NCBI GenBank assembly: GCA_029933125.1
Contig: JAOZOU010000004.1
Location: forward strand, 264,879 to 328,878
Direction of reading: 5' to 3'
DNA: 64,000 bases
From: a bacterium
GTDB lineage: Bacteria > Arandabacterota > Arandabacteria > Arandabacterales > Arandabacteraceae
Shown here: piece after piece, positions 44,697 to 52,784 of the stretch
Layout: each line of letters starts with the position of its first letter
How positions within the stretch are numbered: the first letter of the stretch is position 1
The notes under the pieces: generated by a model
What the model saw: only the letters and a program-made list of their open reading frames with translations
What the model was told of the DNA's origin: nothing
The model's database searches: none
Program-made: the position numbers and the translations under genes

Positions 44697-47072
44697 ATGA
44701 AGACACGCACGATAGCATTTATGTTTGTTGCTACCCTGATCCTTACACAGACTGTCCTGGCGGGTGACATCGAGCAACACTTCGCTAATCACCTGGCCAG
44801 CATCGGTGATAACGATTTCGCTTCAGCCATAATCTACCTGCGCGATCGTCCTAACATAAGGGCACTTGATAAGGAGCTCCAGAGAGAGCATGCCCCTCTT
44901 GCGGTAAGGCATATGCGCGTTATTGAGACTCTCAAACAGGCTGCCGAGAGATCCCAGCCCGCACTTCTAAACTATCTTGAGGCAAGGAAGCGAGAAGGAA
45001 GTGTGAAAGGCTATACTCCCTATTGGTTAGCAAACATGGTTGTTGTATCTGCAACCAAGGCTGAGCTCGAGAGGATCGCCAAACGTACAGATGTTGAAGC
45101 AATCGAAGCAAACTTCAGGGCGACGCTAATTGAGCAAGCCGGCAAACCCTATCTCGGTTCCCCAACGGCTGGCATAGGTGTGACCAACAGCTTGATGGCA
45201 ATCAATGCTGATCGTGTCTGGTATGAGCTTGGAATCACAGGATCTGGAACCCTTGTAGCAAATCTTGATACTGGTGTGGACGGCTCTCATCCAGCCCTCA
45301 GCGCACGATGGCGTGGTAACTGGCATCCGTGGAATGAGTGCTGGCGTGATGCCCTCGGGACAGGAACCACTTTTCCAACTGACACCCATGGTCATGGCAC
45401 ACACACTATGGGGACGATGTGTGGCGCAGATCATGTGACGGGCGATACGGTTGGTGTTGCCTTTGATGCCCTCTGGATCGCAGACAATGCAATAAATCAG
45501 AGTGTAGGTCCTGAGTTCGACAACGACGTTCTTGACGCTTTCCAGTGGTTTGCGGACCCTGATGGAAATCCTGAGACCACTGACGATGTCCCCGACGTCG
45601 TCCAGAACTCGTGGGGGATCGACTCCCGCTTTGGTTACGATTACCAAGACTGTGACTATCGCTGGCAAGAAGCCATTGAGAATTGCGAAGCCGCAGGGGT
45701 TGTTGTTGTCTTTAGCGCTGGAAATGAAGGACCGTCAGCCCAGACACTCCGGTCACCTGCCACAATTTGCAATACTCCAACGGTCAATTTTTCAGTCGGA
45801 GCTGTCGACTGTGAAAACTATGGATGGCCTTATCCCATTGCTTCCTTTAGCAGTCGCGGGCCATCTGACTGTGACGGGGTAAGCATAAAGCCAGAAGTTT
45901 CTGCTCCAGGCGTTGATGTCTATTCCACTTATCCAGGTGGGAGCTATGTTCGCATGAGTGGAACTTCAATGGCTGGACCCCATGTTTCAGGTGTTGTTGC
46001 GTTGATGCGTCAGGCAAACCCTGATGCAGATGTGCAAACCATCAAACAGATCCTTATGGAAACGGCTCGCGATCTTGGGACCGCAGGTGAGGACAATACA
46101 TACGGCTGGGGTGTAATAGATGCTTACCAGGCTGTGCTTGCCGTCATGTCACCAGATACGATCCCGCCTAGTGTGGCCGTTCTGGATCCAAATGGTGGCG
46201 AGACCCTCACAGCTGGCACAACCTATACGATTCGGTGGGATGCAAGTGACGATCGGGGTGTTGCTAGCACAAGTATCTATTACTCCTATGACGGTGGCTC
46301 GAGTTATTCCCTCATTGATAGCCTCTCAGGCAATCCTGGCTCATATGATTGGACAGTGCCTGACACACCTTCAGCAATGTGCCTTGTAAAAGTGTTTGCC
46401 TACGATGCAGCAGCAAATCTCAGCTGGGATACCTCTGATGGCTACTTCACAGTTGAAACAGCTCCGGGCCCATATGTTTGGGTAAAGAGCATTGATCTTG
46501 TACTGGTAACCCGAGGAAAGAATACCTATGCTCAGGCGAAGGTGCTTGTCCTTGACCAGGACAGCAGTCCCGTGGCAAGAGCCGAAGTCCACAGTCACTG
46601 GGACGGTATTACTCATGACTCGGATGTATTTACAACCAAGCGCAAAGGAACAGGTTCATGTACATCCGATAAGGTAAAACAACCAAGTGGATGGTGGTAT
46701 TACTATGTGGACGATGTGGTAAAGGATGGCTATACCTTCCGCAGTGATCTTGGTGAGACATCGGATGCCATCTATGTCGGATCTGCTCTGTTTTCCCAAC
46801 CAAGTGGAGAGATGCTTAGCGTCGAGAAGCCAGGCTCTGAACCTACCTTTGTCCTCAATATCGCAAGAGATTCCTACGCTTCGTTTGTTATCTATAATGT
46901 GATGGGACAGAGGGTGAGAACGCTACTTGATAGGGTTATGGTGCCAGGGCAGATCACGGTAACGTGGGACGGAACAGATGACAATGGAAGAAGCGTACCA
47001 AACGGAATCTACTTCTATCGTGCAGTAAGCGGTGGTGAGATCGTAACAAGTAAGTTTATCCTTGCAAAGTAG
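44697..47072 (+). CDS. Secreted subtilisin-like serine protease (S8) with FlgD-like C-terminal module
   Basis: About 791 residues. Signal peptide MKTRTIAFMFVATLILTQTV then LAG, an I9-type propeptide region (residues 25-140), then the S8 catalytic domain. Asp is in VANLDTGVDGSHP, His in HGHGTHTMGTMCG, the oxyanion region in FSAGNEGPS, and Ser in MSGTSMAGPHVSGVVALM. A Ig/fibronectin-like domain follows (PNGGETLTAGTTYTIRWDAS). The C-terminal ~70 residues (VIYNVMGQRVRTLLDRV to WDGTDDNGRSVPNGIYFY) are a FlgD-Ig/type-A-like sorting module ending in a Lys. ATG 44697 is 7 nt after GGGGGGA. It is a likely substrate of the type IX system represented by sprA. Confidence 0.92.
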   Translation: MKTRTIAFMFVATLILTQTVLAGDIEQHFANHLASIGDNDFASAIIYLRDRPNIRALDKELQREHAPLAVRHMRVIETLKQAAERSQPALLNYLEARKREGSVKGYTPYWLANMVVVSATKAELERIAKRTDVEAIEANFRATLIEQAGKPYLGSPTAGIGVTNSLMAINADRVWYELGITGSGTLVANLDTGVDGSHPALSARWRGNWHPWNECWRDALGTGTTFPTDTHGHGTHTMGTMCGADHVTGDTVGVAFDALWIADNAINQSVGPEFDNDVLDAFQWFADPDGNPETTDDVPDVVQNSWGIDSRFGYDYQDCDYRWQEAIENCEAAGVVVVFSAGNEGPSAQTLRSPATICNTPTVNFSVGAVDCENYGWPYPIASFSSRGPSDCDGVSIKPEVSAPGVDVYSTYPGGSYVRMSGTSMAGPHVSGVVALMRQANPDADVQTIKQILMETARDLGTAGEDNTYGWGVIDAYQAVLAVMSPDTIPPSVAVLDPNGGETLTAGTTYTIRWDASDDRGVASTSIYYSYDGGSSYSLIDSLSGNPGSYDWTVPDTPSAMCLVKVFAYDAAANLSWDTSDGYFTVETAPGPYVWVKSIDLVLVTRGKNTYAQAKVLVLDQDSSPVARAEVHSHWDGITHDSDVFTTKRKGTGSCTSDKVKQPSGWWYYYVDDVVKDGYTFRSDLGETSDAIYVGSALFSQPSGEMLSVEKPGSEPTFVLNIARDSYASFVIYNVMGQRVRTLLDRVMVPGQITVTWDGTDDNGRSVPNGIYFYRAVSGGEIVTSKFILAK

Positions 47073-47101
47073 AGGTTCTCTAACTGGATCTCTAGGCCAA
47101 G

Positions 47102-47130
47102 AAGCGGGAGTTTTCATGAACTCCCGCTTT
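47102..47130 (+). terminator. Intrinsic terminator after the subtilase gene
   Basis: AAGCGGGAGTT, loop TTCATG, AACTCCCGCTT: a perfect 11-bp stem followed by T residues (TTTGCCCTTCTTT), 30 bp after the stop codon. Confidence 0.8.
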
Positions 47131-47248
47131 GCCCTTCTTTCGACGGACTTGTTTTTCTCACTCGGCTAACGTATGCTATTATCACTCTGGACAGATTATC
47201 ATACACCTGAAGAAACGGGATCTTGGCAGGTAAGGTGAGATGGTTGAA

Positions 47249-48265
47249 ATGAGAAGGCTGGGAAGAACAAGCCTTGAGGTTTCCCTAATCGGATTTGGCG
47301 GGATACCCATCATGCGTGTCTCCCGTGATGTGGCAACTCAAGCGATAATCCGAGCCCTCGAGCTCGGGATTAATTTCATTGACACAGCTCGCGGGTATGG
47401 CGACAGCGAGGCGAAAATAGGAGCTGCTCTCAAGCGCGCCAAAGCCAAGCCAATCATTGCTTCGAAATCTCCCAAGCGCGATCGCAGTGGGATGCTTTCC
47501 GATTTTGCTCAAAGCCAGCGTGAGCTTGGCATGGATTACATAGATATCTATCAGATCCATTGTGTGAATAAGTTCGATGAATATGAGAAAGCCATGGGTA
47601 AGGACGGAGCTTACGGGGCTCTTGAGAGGCTGCGTGGTGAGGGGCGTATAGGATTCATCGGCATGACAAGCCATAATCTCGAGATCATTAGGGAAGCGAT
47701 ATTGTCTGAGAAATTTGACACGATCCAAATCCTTTTCAATTTTCTCGAACCCGAAGCCGCTGATGAAGTTATTCCTTTGGCTCTTAAGCATGACCTAGGC
47801 ATTATAGCTATGAAACCTTTTGCTGGGGGATGCATTGAGGATTACGCATTGGCGTTGAAATTTGTTATCTCACATCCCTCTGTGGTGGCCATACCTGGTA
47901 TGGCTGATGAAGGTGAAGTAAGACTTAACGTCGAGGTCGCTAGCAAGCCAGTGGTCCTATCCAGTGATGACACAAGAAGAATGGATGAGATAAAGACGAG
48001 TGTTGGGAAGCAATATTGTCGGAGATGTGATTATTGTCAGCCTTGTCCCGAGGGCATTCCAATTTCCTTTGCTCTTCACATACAAAGCATAAGAAAGCGC
48101 ATAGGCGATGAGATGATGCGATCGGAAACCTATGCGGATCTCTTGTCAAAGGTTGAGGCATGTGAGCAGTGTGGTAAGTGTGAGGAGAGATGCCCCTTTG
48201 AGTTACCTGTGATGGATCTGGTGGCTAAAGCCCGTGACATCCTTTCTCAAGTTTTAGGGCAATGA
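47249..48265 (+). CDS. Aldo/keto reductase with C-terminal Fe-S domain
   Basis: The N-terminal TIM barrel shows MRRLGRTSLEVSLIGFGG, DTARGYGDSEAKIG with the catalytic Asp/Tyr, ASKSPKRD (Lys) and IYQIHCVNKF (His). The C-terminal ~85 residues carry ferredoxin-like cysteines CRRCDYCQPCPEGIPIS and CEQCGKCEERCPFELPV, expected to hold one or two [4Fe-4S] clusters. This is the COG1453-type oxidoreductase group; the substrate is unknown. I start at ATG 47249, about 10 nt from AAGGTGA; ATG 47240 is too near the SD. It starts a unit with the PP-loop and nucleotidyltransferase genes (7-bp gap, then 4-bp overlap). Confidence 0.85.
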   Translation: MRRLGRTSLEVSLIGFGGIPIMRVSRDVATQAIIRALELGINFIDTARGYGDSEAKIGAALKRAKAKPIIASKSPKRDRSGMLSDFAQSQRELGMDYIDIYQIHCVNKFDEYEKAMGKDGAYGALERLRGEGRIGFIGMTSHNLEIIREAILSEKFDTIQILFNFLEPEAADEVIPLALKHDLGIIAMKPFAGGCIEDYALALKFVISHPSVVAIPGMADEGEVRLNVEVASKPVVLSSDDTRRMDEIKTSVGKQYCRRCDYCQPCPEGIPISFALHIQSIRKRIGDEMMRSETYADLLSKVEACEQCGKCEERCPFELPVMDLVAKARDILSQVLGQ

Positions 48266-48272
48266 GGGCAAG

Positions 48273-49271
48273 ATGGCGAAACGGAGGGTCAAAGCCGTTT
48301 GTTTGCTATCAGGCGGAGTTGACAGTTCCCTGGCAGCATTATTGTTGAAAGAGCAAGGAATCCAAGTCATAGGACTGAATTTCGTGCTGCCCTTTGAGGA
48401 GATATTCAAACTGCATGCTGAGACAGCAGCTATGAGAATTGCAACTCAGATTGGCATTCACCTTAAGATTTTGACGATGGATGAAGACTATGTCGAAATT
48501 CTTCGCAATCCTCCCCATGGTTATGGAAGTCAGGTTAATCCCTGCATCGATTGCCACATCTACATGTTTCGCAAGGCCCGAGGAGTGATGGAAGAGGAGG
48601 GTGCAGATTTTGTTGCCACAGGTGAAGTTCTGGGGCAAAGACCCATGTCCCAACGCCGCGATGCTCTACGGGTGATTGAGAAGGAAAGTGGGCTGGATGG
48701 CTATCTCCTGAGACCCCTTTCAGCCCTTCTTCTTGAGCCAACGGTACCTGAGAAGGCAGGACTTGTTGACCGTGAAAGACTCCTTGGCTTTCGTGGAAGG
48801 TCACGTAAGGAGATTCTCAACGTAGCGCGTAGTAAGGGACTCACGCACTTCACGAGTCCTGCTGGAGGGTGTCTCTTTACGGATCCAGGTTTTGCCAAGC
48901 GCGTCAGGGATTTGATCGAGCACAACATGCTTTCGCTTAGGGAGCTTAGACGCCTTGCTCTCGGGAGACACATGCGACTCGATGGTGCCAAACTCATAGT
49001 TGGACGCAATGGGAGCGAAAATGCTTTGCTTGTCAAGCTAAGCTATCCCGGAGACATCGTGCTTCGATCACTTAGCATTCCTGGGCCTACTGCTATCCTC
49101 ACGGGCAAGGGTGCTGAGGCGAATGTCGAGATGGCTGCAGCCATTGTGGCTCGCTATAGTGATGCTCAACCTGATCAGATGGTTAAGGTTGAAATAAGGA
49201 AGGATGAGGCGAGATACGAGATTACCAGGCCACCTCTTGAGGAGTCACGAGTAGCAGAGTTGTTGATATGA
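48273..49271 (+). CDS. PP-loop ATPase of tRNA-thiolation type (MnmA/ThiI-like) with NFACT-R-like domain
   Basis: 332 residues. The N-terminal adenylating domain has the PP-loop motif LLSGGVDSSLAALLLKEQG (residues 11-29) and the family CxxC in NPCIDCHIYMFRKA. ADFVATGEVLGQRPMSQRR resembles the MnmA/ThiI active-site loop. The C-terminal ~110 residues (LGRHMRLDGAKLIVGRNGSE) resemble the NFACT-R RNA-binding domain found in a group of thiouridylase-like proteins. A tRNA 2- or 4-thiouridine or related sulfur transfer is likely; the exact position modified cannot be read. It overlaps the CCA-adding-type gene by 4 bp, supporting a tRNA role. Confidence 0.82.
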   Translation: MAKRRVKAVCLLSGGVDSSLAALLLKEQGIQVIGLNFVLPFEEIFKLHAETAAMRIATQIGIHLKILTMDEDYVEILRNPPHGYGSQVNPCIDCHIYMFRKARGVMEEEGADFVATGEVLGQRPMSQRRDALRVIEKESGLDGYLLRPLSALLLEPTVPEKAGLVDRERLLGFRGRSRKEILNVARSKGLTHFTSPAGGCLFTDPGFAKRVRDLIEHNMLSLRELRRLALGRHMRLDGAKLIVGRNGSENALLVKLSYPGDIVLRSLSIPGPTAILTGKGAEANVEMAAAIVARYSDAQPDQMVKVEIRKDEARYEITRPPLEESRVAELLI

Positions 49272-50641
49272 AACCTGATGCGCGCTCAAATGTCCCTCTG
49301 TCTAGCATCAAAGAGTCCCATCGGAGTCTCTTCCTGGCAATAGGTCATCATCTTGGTTGGCAACGAGGGAAGGCTTATCTGGTTGGGGGTTACATAAGGG
49401 ATCTCTTGCTGGGAATCTCTCCATCTGATATTGACATCGTGGTATCACAGACTGAGCCTCGAGTCCTTGCTCAGTGGATTCACAAACAATTTGGCTTCTC
49501 ACATCCAGTTCGCTTCAAGCGTTTTCGTACATTTCATATTGCAAGAGAAGATCTTGAACTCGAGATAGCTCCTATGGCCGGCAGGCTCGCGGACGATGCC
49601 AGGAGAAGGGACTTTACGATTAACTGCCTCTATGTGGATCTTGCATCGCTAACAGGGTCCTCATTCAAGGTCATAGATCCAACCGGCTTGGGTCTCTTTG
49701 ATGTCAGTCACCGGGTGCTAAGAACGCCAGCACAGCCTTTGATCACATTCTACCTCGACCCCTTAAGGCTTCTCAGAGGCATTCGCTTCAAAACCACTTT
49801 GGGGATGAAAACCGAGCGAGGTCTTGAGAACCAAATAGCACGGTTGGCTTACCTTGTCACGAAGCCAGCTCCTGAGCGGATCAGAACCGAGCTGGAGAAA
49901 ATTCTGCTTTCAAATCGAGTAAGCCAAGCCTTTGGTCTAATGCACCGTACTGGTCTTCTCAAAATCATATTGCCTGAGATTGATGCCATGGCCGGTTACT
50001 CGCAGCACACACCTTTTCACTCATACGATCTCCTGGAGCACACGCTGAGGACAGTTAGATACACCCCTCCAGTAATAGCCCTTCGTCTGAGCGCGCTTTT
50101 CCATGATGTTGGTAAACCGAGCACCTGCAGGAGATTGCCTGACAGAAATATCTACTACGGTCATGCTAGAGTCTCAGCTGAGTTAGCCAGCAACAGGCTT
50201 GCGAGACTGCGTTTTCCAAAGCGCACAATTGCCAAGGTGGCCTTCCTGATATCCAATCACATGGTCAATTACTCATCCTCCTGGACTGATCGTGCCGTAA
50301 GGAGATTCATGCGAAAAATGGGTGACAATCTCAGTGACATGCTTGTGCTTCTCGAGGCTGACCGAAGGGCTCAGGTTCCTGACAGGAGTGTGACTGCAAA
50401 CATCGCTGAACTGCGGAGGCGCATTGAAAAGTTGCGACACCAAGTCCCCGAGATGAAGAAATTGCCAGTTGACGGTCACGTGATAATGGAGGTTCTTGGC
50501 ATCGACCAGGGCCCACTTGTAGGAGAGGCTAAGCAATTTCTGGAGGAGGTCATTGAGAGACAAGGCCGACCTTTGGGCAGAGATGAATCCATCAGGCTTC
50601 TCATGACGTGGATGAGCAGGAGGGCAAAACAATCATATTGA
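49268..50641 (+). CDS. CCA-adding/poly(A) polymerase-family tRNA nucleotidyltransferase with HD domain
   Basis: 457 residues. Class II nucleotidyltransferase head: AYLVGGYIRDLLLGISPSDI with the metal-binding DIDIVV, then RRRDFTINCLYVDL and DPLRLLRGIRFKT. An HD domain follows (ALRLSALFHDVGKPSTCRRL and YYGHARVSAELASNRL). The basic C-terminus is in the PcnB/Cca style. It could add CCA, only part of CCA, or poly(A). The one complete tRNA in the window encodes its own CCA, so a repair role is plausible. Translationally coupled to the PP-loop gene. Confidence 0.88.
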   Translation: MKPDARSNVPLSSIKESHRSLFLAIGHHLGWQRGKAYLVGGYIRDLLLGISPSDIDIVVSQTEPRVLAQWIHKQFGFSHPVRFKRFRTFHIAREDLELEIAPMAGRLADDARRRDFTINCLYVDLASLTGSSFKVIDPTGLGLFDVSHRVLRTPAQPLITFYLDPLRLLRGIRFKTTLGMKTERGLENQIARLAYLVTKPAPERIRTELEKILLSNRVSQAFGLMHRTGLLKIILPEIDAMAGYSQHTPFHSYDLLEHTLRTVRYTPPVIALRLSALFHDVGKPSTCRRLPDRNIYYGHARVSAELASNRLARLRFPKRTIAKVAFLISNHMVNYSSSWTDRAVRRFMRKMGDNLSDMLVLLEADRRAQVPDRSVTANIAELRRRIEKLRHQVPEMKKLPVDGHVIMEVLGIDQGPLVGEAKQFLEEVIERQGRPLGRDESIRLLMTWMSRRAKQSY

Positions 50642-50667
50642 CATGACGCAATCCATCTGATTATAGT
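50638..50667 (+). promoter_or_regulatory. Sigma-70 promoter for the lipoprotein gene
   Basis: TTGACA (50638-50643) overlaps the stop codon of the preceding gene; 18-bp spacer; TATAGT (50662-50667, 5 of 6). Predicted start near 50674, SD GAGGGAGGG at 50685-50693. Confidence 0.75.
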
Positions 50668-50699
50668 CTATGAGGAAAATTGACGAGGGAGGGCAAACT

Positions 50700-51470
50700 G
50701 TGAGAAGAGTCAAAATGTTGCTCATTCTTGTCGGCATTGGCGCCATTGGCTGGGGCTGTATCGAGGAACTCAGCACAGGCAAGGACCTCAAGCCCAATGT
50801 TTGGTTTACGGCAGGGCCTGAGGATGGAGAGGTCATCTTTCAGAACTCGGTTGAGTTTCAGTGGATGGCAACTGACTTCGATGACGATCTGGGAATGGGC
50901 AAGATGTTTGTCAAACTTGAACCCGACTCTGTGGCATGGTTCGATGCTTGGTCCGGGTCACTGAAAGTATTCACCCATCCCGAAGGGTGGCAACGTGTTT
51001 ATGAAAGACGCTATGAAATCCTCGATCTTACTGATACAAGTTATGTTTTCTCCGTCAAGGTTATCGATGGACGAGGAGCTGACAGTACGGCGACAACGCA
51101 TTTTGTCGTTCGTTTTGACAATCAGCCGCCAATCATAGATTCAGTCACCTGTCCACCAGCGAAGATTTCCCCTCAGCAATATGATCTTACGATCACCATT
51201 TATGCCCATGACGTTGCTAGAAGCCCAAGGTCAGCGACTCCAGATGATTCACTCGAATTCTATTATAAGCTTGTTGGCCCTCGAGGCTCAGGGTTTAAGA
51301 CGGTTGAATCTGACCCCGAATGGTCACCCAATAATAGAACCTTCACTTATACGATCGATGGCCAGGCTTACAAAGATAAGGGGCAATTCACCTTCTGGTA
51401 CAAGGTCAGGGATCGTGCTATGAATACAACGCCACAGCTGAGTTGTAAGTTCGAATTTGTCCAGCATTAA
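50700..51470 (+). CDS. Putative lipoprotein with Ig-like repeats, unknown function
   Basis: About 256 residues from GTG 50700, which has GAGGGAGGG just upstream. The N-terminus MRRVKMLLILVGIGAIGWGC is a lipoprotein-type signal with Cys20 as the likely lipidated residue (lipobox GWGC, slightly atypical). Two beta-rich segments follow (VWFTAGPEDGEVIFQNSVEF and the NQPPIIDSVTCPPAKISPQQ region), like Ig/fibronectin-type surface domains. No enzymatic motif is seen. It is probably outer-membrane anchored. Thioredoxin follows after 16 bp. Confidence 0.7.
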   Translation: MRRVKMLLILVGIGAIGWGCIEELSTGKDLKPNVWFTAGPEDGEVIFQNSVEFQWMATDFDDDLGMGKMFVKLEPDSVAWFDAWSGSLKVFTHPEGWQRVYERRYEILDLTDTSYVFSVKVIDGRGADSTATTHFVVRFDNQPPIIDSVTCPPAKISPQQYDLTITIYAHDVARSPRSATPDDSLEFYYKLVGPRGSGFKTVESDPEWSPNNRTFTYTIDGQAYKDKGQFTFWYKVRDRAMNTTPQLSCKFEFVQH

Positions 51471-51486
51471 CCAAGAGGAGAATAGG

Positions 51487-51816
51487 ATGGAGGGAAAGGC
51501 AATTCACATCTGTGATGCTGATTTTGAATCCAAGGTTCTTAAGAGTGATAAGCCGTCGATAGTGGACTTCTGGGCTCCATGGTGCGCTCCTTGCAGGATC
51601 ATTGCACCTGTTCTCGAGGAGATAGCCGAGGCATATAAAGATAAGATTAGCGTTTACAAGGTCAATGTTGACGAGTGTCCAATGACGGCTACATCTTTTG
51701 AGATAAGATCAATCCCCACTTTGATAATCTTCAAAGATGGCAAGCCGGTTACGAGGCTTGTCGGTGTTCGGCCAAAGGCGGAGATTGAAAAGCATATTGA
51801 AGCGGCTGTCACCTGA
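51487..51816 (+). CDS. Thioredoxin
   Basis: 109-residue classical thioredoxin with active site VDFWAPWCAPCRIIAPVLEE (WCAPC rather than WCGPC). The cis-Pro motif is visible in IRSIPTLIIFKDGKPV. ATG 51487 has AAGAGGAG 6 nt upstream; the longer in-frame start at 51457 lies inside the lipoprotein gene. It precedes the KARI-like gene by 17 bp, so a redox link to that operon is possible. Confidence 0.93.
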   Translation: MEGKAIHICDADFESKVLKSDKPSIVDFWAPWCAPCRIIAPVLEEIAEAYKDKISVYKVNVDECPMTATSFEIRSIPTLIIFKDGKPVTRLVGVRPKAEIEKHIEAAVT

Positions 51817-51833
51817 GGGAGAGTTCCTTCCAA

Positions 51834-52784
51834 TTGCCTCAAGAACGCTTTGGCAGTCTGAGTGGGAAGAGGATTGGTATTCTTGGATATGGCTCCCAGG
51901 GTAGAGCCCAGGCACTTAACCTGCGTGACAGCGGTTTTTCACCCCTGATTGGCTCACGTCCCGGAAAATCGTGCAACATTGCATCACGCGACGGTTTTCA
52001 TGTGACAAGCCTCGAGGACACGGTTTCCCAGTCAGATATCGTCATGGTGCTTCTGCCTGATGATGTACATGGGGAGGTATGCAAGGATGTGGTTTTCCCA
52101 AACCTTAAGGTGGATGCGCGCATTGGCTTCGCGGCAGGTTTTAGTGTGCATTTTGGCATGGTAAAGCCTCCGGAACCCAGGCATGTTTTTCTCGTTGCTC
52201 CCAAAGGTCCTGGTGAGATCCTTAGGAAAAGATACCTTGAGGGTTCAGGTATTCCAGCTCTTATTGCTGCCCTCGAGAATGATGAAGCCTCAATGGAGAT
52301 AGCTCGGGACTATGCATGCGCAATTGGGTGCGACAGAGCAGCCATAATTGAGACGAGTTTTGAGGAAGAGGCAACTGCTGATCTTTTCGGCGAGCAGTGT
52401 GTCCTTGTGGGCGGAATGATCGAGCTCATGAAAGCAGCATTCAAGGTGCTGACTGAGAGGGGCTATCCTCCTGAGATTGCATATATCGAATGTATTGCGG
52501 AGGTTGAATACATGGCTTCACTCATCAATAGGCTTGGAATGGAGGATCTGGCTAAGCATATTTCCTCAACCGCGTACTTTGGAGGGACAACAAGGGGAAA
52601 GGTGCTCATCAACGAAGGTGTGGTTACGAAGATGAGAAAGATTCTTGAGGAAATAGAATCGGGAACTTTTTTTGAGGAGTTCGCTGCCTATCTCAGGACT
52701 GGTAAAAAGCTGGATGTCGATAACGAGGAGCTCGGGGAGATAGAGCGTGCTAAAAAGCGTCTTTTCAAGAGGCAGCGGTCATGA
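51834..52784 (+). CDS. Ketol-acid reductoisomerase-like protein, divergent
   Basis: 316 residues aligning by eye along class I ketol-acid reductoisomerase (IlvC). The Rossmann start is KRIGILGYGSQGRAQALNL, the NADPH loop GSRPGKS, the core FLVAPKGPGEILRKRYLEGS. Metal-ligand segments TADLFGEQCVLVGGMIELM and AYIECIAEVEYMASL keep their Asp/Glu residues. However, the usual F-A-H-G-F reads FAAGF, so the conserved His is Ala101 (codon GCA at 52134). The lysine usual in the segment before DLFGEQ is Glu. The N-terminus is short; TTG 51834 is uncertain. No ilvB, ilvN, ilvD or leu gene is near. It overlaps the molybdenum hydroxylase gene by 4 bp. It may have a different substrate or have lost the isomerase step. 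Confidence 0.75.
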   Translation: MPQERFGSLSGKRIGILGYGSQGRAQALNLRDSGFSPLIGSRPGKSCNIASRDGFHVTSLEDTVSQSDIVMVLLPDDVHGEVCKDVVFPNLKVDARIGFAAGFSVHFGMVKPPEPRHVFLVAPKGPGEILRKRYLEGSGIPALIAALENDEASMEIARDYACAIGCDRAAIIETSFEEEATADLFGEQCVLVGGMIELMKAAFKVLTERGYPPEIAYIECIAEVEYMASLINRLGMEDLAKHISSTAYFGGTTRGKVLINEGVVTKMRKILEEIESGTFFEEFAAYLRTGKKLDVDNEELGEIERAKKRLFKRQRS

